Made by a program: the position numbers and the translations under genes
The notes under the pieces: generated by a model
Seen by the model: the letters and a program-made list of their open reading frames with translations, nothing else
Database searches by the model: none
What the model was told of the DNA's origin: nothing
Shown here: in pieces, positions 35,853 through 38,311 of the stretch
Layout: each line of letters starts with the position of its first letter
Position numbering within the stretch: the stretch's first letter is position 1
Assembly (NCBI GenBank): GCA_963593685.1
Contig: CAVBBP010000024.1
Coordinates: forward strand, 1 to 38,311
Reading direction: 5' to 3'
DNA length: 38,311 bases
Source: W0P28-013 sp963593685
GTDB taxonomy: Bacteria > Bacteroidota > Bacteroidia > Bacteroidales > Paludibacteraceae

Positions 35853-35860
35853 CAAAGTTA
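35853..35860 (-). promoter_or_regulatory. Possible -7 box of the BIG2/T9SS cargo gene
   Basis: The minus strand reads TAACTTTG, matching TAnnTTTG, but it is 191 bases upstream of the ATG and has no clear -33 partner. The sequence between is mostly repeat element. It may be the original promoter, pushed away by repeat insertion. Confidence 0.35.
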
Positions 35861-35866
35861 CTGCTT

Positions 35867-36436
35867 TTATTTCACTTTTTGTGGGTTTTTTGTTAAAAAA
35901 TCTTTCCAGTTGCGATAGGGCTTGTCGGCGGCCATGGGGTGCGCCGTTTGCAAATAGTGGCAATAGGCGGCTGCGAGCGCATCGGTAGCATCGAGTTTTT
36001 TGGGCAGCGTGGCAGCGTCGAGTTTCAGCAAGCGGCAAAGCATGGCGGCCACCTGCTCTTTCGAGGCGGCACCATTGCCCGTGATGGCCATTTTTATCTT
36101 CAACGGCGCATATTCGGTTACGGGAATGTCGTGCGTGATGGCTGCCGCAATGGCCACACCTTGCGCGCGCCCAAGTTTGAGCATCGACTGCACATTTTTG
36201 CCAAAAAACGGCGCTTCAATTGCCAATTCATCGGGCAGATATTGGGCAATCACCTTCGACACCTCCACAAAAATCTGCTGCAACGAGAGGTATGGGTCGT
36301 GCACACGGCGTATGTCGATAATGCCGAGCGTTGTGCATTCTGCTTTGCGCCCAACCACACGCAAAATGCTGTAACCCATCACATTCGAGCCGGGGTCGAT
36401 GCCAAGAATGAGCCGTTCATTGGGCGTTGTCTCCAT
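35867..36436 (-). CDS. ruvC: Holliday junction resolvase RuvC
   Basis: A 189-residue nuclease that cuts Holliday junctions symmetrically, working with RuvAB during recombinational repair. The four catalytic acidic residues can be placed: Asp14 (GIDPGS), Glu74 (IEAPFFGKN), Asp149 and Asp152 (LDATDALAAAYCH). Conserved GNGAASKEQV lies between. Length is normal. It is transcribed divergently from the SPOR lipoprotein gene, with the two promoters overlapping. Confidence 0.96.
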   Translation of the reverse strand: METTPNERLILGIDPGSNVMGYSILRVVGRKAECTTLGIIDIRRVHDPYLSLQQIFVEVSKVIAQYLPDELAIEAPFFGKNVQSMLKLGRAQGVAIAAAITHDIPVTEYAPLKIKMAITGNGAASKEQVAAMLCRLLKLDAATLPKKLDATDALAAAYCHYLQTAHPMAADKPYRNWKDFLTKNPQKVK

Positions 36437-36456
36437 TGTTTTCTGAAAAACTTGTG

Positions 36457-36488
36457 CAAAATTAGAAAAAATCCGCTAGATTTGCAAA
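36457..36488 (-). promoter_or_regulatory. Promoter of ruvC
   Basis: On the minus strand, TTTG (36485-36488), a 20-bp spacer and TAATTTTG (36457-36464) fit the Bacteroidota consensus. The -7 box is 20 bases upstream of the ruvC ATG, giving a short leader. Confidence 0.7.
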
Positions 36489-36511
36489 TTCATATTTTTT
36501 GCGTACCTTTG
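36481..36511 (+). promoter_or_regulatory. Promoter of the SPOR lipoprotein-rnz pair
   Basis: TTTG (36481-36484), a 19-bp spacer and TACCTTTG (36504-36511) match the consensus fully, 36 bases upstream of the ATG at 36548. Its -33 box directly abuts the -33 box of ruvC, forming the palindrome TTTGCAAA at 36481-36488. Confidence 0.8.
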
Positions 36512-36547
36512 CCTTTTAGAACTGAAACGACAAAAAAACGATTGACT

Positions 36548-37096
36548 ATGAAATCGACACACGCATTTTCCGCCCTGATAGCCTGCTTTTTGCTGGCATT
36601 CTGCTCGTGCAAAGTACAGAACGCACCTGGCGCATACATTCCTGCCGAAGGCGATCGACCTGCCAAAACAACATTGGCCAAGAAAGAGGAACCGAAACCT
36701 GCCGAAACGCCCAAACCTGCCGAAGTGGCGGTGGTCGAAGAGGCACCAGCAGTGGCCGAAACGCCCGCCGTTGAGCCCGAAAAAGAGGCGGCTCCAGTTG
36801 TGGTTGAACCCGAAAAAGAGGTTACACGCACCGAAGTGTTCAGCGTGGTCGAGGGCGAATCGGACAGCGATTTGAAAACCTATCATGTGGTGATTGGCAG
36901 TTTCAAAAATCAGGACAACGCCAAACGCCTACAAGCGCGCATGCGCCCCGACTACAAGCCGATTATCGTCATCAACGAACACGGCATGTACCGCGTGTTA
37001 CTCGCCTCGTACGACGACTACGCCTCGGCCAAGCAGAAGATAAACGACATCAAGTCGCAGTTTGCCGATGCGTGGGTGCTTGTGCAGAAAAAATAG
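36548..37096 (+). CDS. SPOR-domain lipoprotein
   Basis: A 182-residue protein. The N-terminal signal ends in LLAFCSCK; Cys19 or Cys21 is the likely lipidation site, although the lipobox is not perfect. Residues 30-105 are a Pro/Glu/Ala/Val-rich spacer with PKPAE-like units. Residues 108-182 form a SPOR domain (YHVVIGSFKNQDNAKRL, MYRVLLASYDDYASAKQKI, DAWVLVQK), which binds denuded peptidoglycan glycan strands. A cell-division or envelope role is likely but not proven. The frame stays open upstream into ruvC antisense, but the promoter at 36481-36511 and the signal peptide fix the start at 36548. rnz follows after 12 bases. Confidence 0.9.
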   Translation: MKSTHAFSALIACFLLAFCSCKVQNAPGAYIPAEGDRPAKTTLAKKEEPKPAETPKPAEVAVVEEAPAVAETPAVEPEKEAAPVVVEPEKEVTRTEVFSVVEGESDSDLKTYHVVIGSFKNQDNAKRLQARMRPDYKPIIVINEHGMYRVLLASYDDYASAKQKINDIKSQFADAWVLVQKK

Positions 37097-37108
37097 GCTC
37101 TGAATAGC

Positions 37109-38023
37109 ATGGAAACGGTGAAACTCACCATACTTGGGTCGGGTTCGGCCATGCCCACGCCGCAGCGTTTCCACACGGCGCAACTGTTAGAGATGCGCAA
37201 CAAACAATTTCTGATCGATTGCGGCGAAGGCACACAAAACCGCCTGATACAGAGCGGAATACACGCAGCGCGGCTCAATCACATTTTCATTTCGCACTTG
37301 CACGGCGACCACTGTTTTGGGCTGATGGGGCTGCTTTCGACCTTCGGAATGTTGGGGCGCACCAGCGATGTCGAAATTCACGCACAACCCGATTTGGAGC
37401 GACTTTTGCGGCCGCAAATCGACTATTTTTGCAGCGAATTTCCGTTTCACATCAATTTTCACCCATTCAATCCGCATAAAACGGCGGTTATCTACGACGA
37501 CCGCAGTCTGACCGTAACCACCATTCCGCTGAAACACCGTGTGCCGTGCGCTGGTTTTCTGTTCGAGGAGAAACCCACCGAACGCCACCTTATTCGCGCC
37601 GTGGCCGATGCCTACAGCGTTCCTGTGTGCCAATTCAAGGCGATAAAAGCGGGTGCCGACTTTGTTGCGCCCGACGGACAGACCGTGCCAAACGACCGCC
37701 TGACCACGCCAGCCACGCCGCCACGCCGATTTGCCTACATTTCGGACACCGCCTATCTCGAAAAAATTGTGCCGATGATTATGGGCGTCGATTGTCTTTA
37801 CCACGAAGCCACTTTTTTGACCGAAGACACGGCACGCTGCCAAGCCACGCTCCACAGCACCGCCGCACAGGCCGCCACCATTGCACGCATGGCGCAGGTC
37901 GGGCGGCTCGTCATCGGTCATTACTCGGCACGCCACCGCGATACTGCGCCGTTTCTCGACGAGGCGCGCGCCATATTTCCAAACACCATCGCTGCCACCG
38001 ATGGACTGAAAATTGAAATTTGA
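37109..38023 (+). CDS. rnz: Ribonuclease Z
   Basis: A 304-residue metallo-beta-lactamase-fold endonuclease that trims the 3' trailer of tRNA precursors. The zinc motif HLHGDH is at 63-68, preceded by FLIDCGEGTQ. Further ligands lie in ISDTAY (Asp), in YHEATF and in IGHYSARH. Length is normal for the short bacterial form. It is 12 bases downstream of the SPOR lipoprotein gene and very likely in its operon. A tRNA gene without encoded CCA, as in this window, is the typical kind of substrate. Confidence 0.96.
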   Translation: METVKLTILGSGSAMPTPQRFHTAQLLEMRNKQFLIDCGEGTQNRLIQSGIHAARLNHIFISHLHGDHCFGLMGLLSTFGMLGRTSDVEIHAQPDLERLLRPQIDYFCSEFPFHINFHPFNPHKTAVIYDDRSLTVTTIPLKHRVPCAGFLFEEKPTERHLIRAVADAYSVPVCQFKAIKAGADFVAPDGQTVPNDRLTTPATPPRRFAYISDTAYLEKIVPMIMGVDCLYHEATFLTEDTARCQATLHSTAAQAATIARMAQVGRLVIGHYSARHRDTAPFLDEARAIFPNTIAATDGLKIEI

Positions 38024-38154
38024 TACAGGAGGCTTTTATTACGAGAAGTGAGGATTTTTTTGAATAAAGAATAAGGAATAAAGACAAAATACAAAATAGT
38101 GAAAAAGTGTATAAAGTTGAAAGTTAAAAGTTTTTTCATTTGAAAATTTGAAGA
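38024..38154. other. AT-rich gap after rnz
   Basis: No gene and no clear terminator are seen. It contains GAAAGTTAAAAG-type octamer-like repeats and TTTGAAAATTTGAAGATT, which precedes the right-hand inverted repeat. Confidence 0.5.
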
Positions 38155-38230
38155 TTTGAAGATTGCGGCATTTCGGAATGCGAACACGGCATTGGGCGGC
38201 GAGTGTCAAAAATCAGGTTTTGTGTTTCGA
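38155..38230 (-). repeat. Right copy of the 75-bp inverted repeat
   Basis: Reverse complement of 11-85: the outer 45 bp (38186-38230) are identical, and the rest differs by a 2-base gap and three substitutions. It includes a perfect small hairpin GCATT-TCGG-AATGC at 38168-38181. Beyond 38230 the similarity to the left end stops. Confidence 0.85.
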
Positions 38231-38311
38231 AAAAGCGGAATTACTGTTTGAGCGAAGCGAGTTTAATTCCGCCGAAACCAAAACCGCCAATTTTTGGCAA
38301 CGCTCGCGCCC
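38231..38311. other. Right end of the window, no gene recognised
   Basis: Contains an imperfect palindrome (GCGGAATTA ... TAATTCCGC, about 38235-38273) around GAGCGAAGCGAG. No coding signal is seen in these 81 bases. Confidence 0.4.

Noticed and set aside
11..38230. The inverted repeat as the ends of a 38-kb transposon or genomic island
   Set aside because: The content is core genes (uvrB, ssb, ruvC, rnz, tRNA) with no integrase or transposase, and no target-site duplication can be seen.

Overview
The window looks like a chromosomal segment of a member of the Bacteroidota, most likely order Bacteroidales. Evidence: promoter -7 boxes of the form TAnnTTTG, two secreted proteins ending in type IX secretion system (T9SS) type A sorting domains, homologues of the gliding lipoprotein GldD and of GldE, a bacterial GGGP-synthase-family gene next to a phosphopantetheinyl transferase gene, and a tRNA gene without encoded CCA. 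No phage, plasmid, transposase or CRISPR genes were seen.

Layout. On the left, a long-chain polyprenyl diphosphate synthase and uvrB lie on the minus strand, separated by about 590 bp of repeat-rich non-coding DNA. The middle 23 kb is one plus-strand gene (4186-27198) for a 7670-residue secreted protein built from about 92 Ig/PKD-like modules of 70-90 residues, nearly all with two conserved cysteines. It starts with a signal peptide and ends with a T9SS sorting domain. A predicted outer-membrane beta-barrel gene follows, then a tRNA-Leu(UAA) on the minus strand. Next, all on the minus strand, come a GGGP-synthase-family gene, a phosphopantetheinyl transferase, gldD, gldE, ssb, and a second T9SS cargo protein with two BIG2 domains. 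On the right, ruvC (minus) is back to back with a plus-strand pair: a SPOR-domain lipoprotein and ribonuclease Z.

How the genes fit together. GldD and GldE belong to the gliding/T9SS-associated gene set, and the window also holds two probable T9SS substrates. The giant protein is best read as a surface fibre or adhesin; its ligand cannot be read from sequence. The remaining genes are housekeeping: quinone-side-chain synthesis, DNA repair and recombination, RNA processing and cell envelope.

Most unusual features. (1) The giant gene holds a perfect 1,329-bp in-frame tandem duplication, a 49-bp homogenised patch, and a long stretch where two module types alternate A-B-A-B. (2) The intergenic gaps are packed with short palindromes. 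Six copies of one family carry a GTAG tetranucleotide directly 5' of a GGACG...CGTCC hairpin, as in REP elements mobilised by RAYT transposases, often inside a larger composite with 8-bp repeats. (3) A roughly 75-bp inverted repeat lies near both ends of the window.
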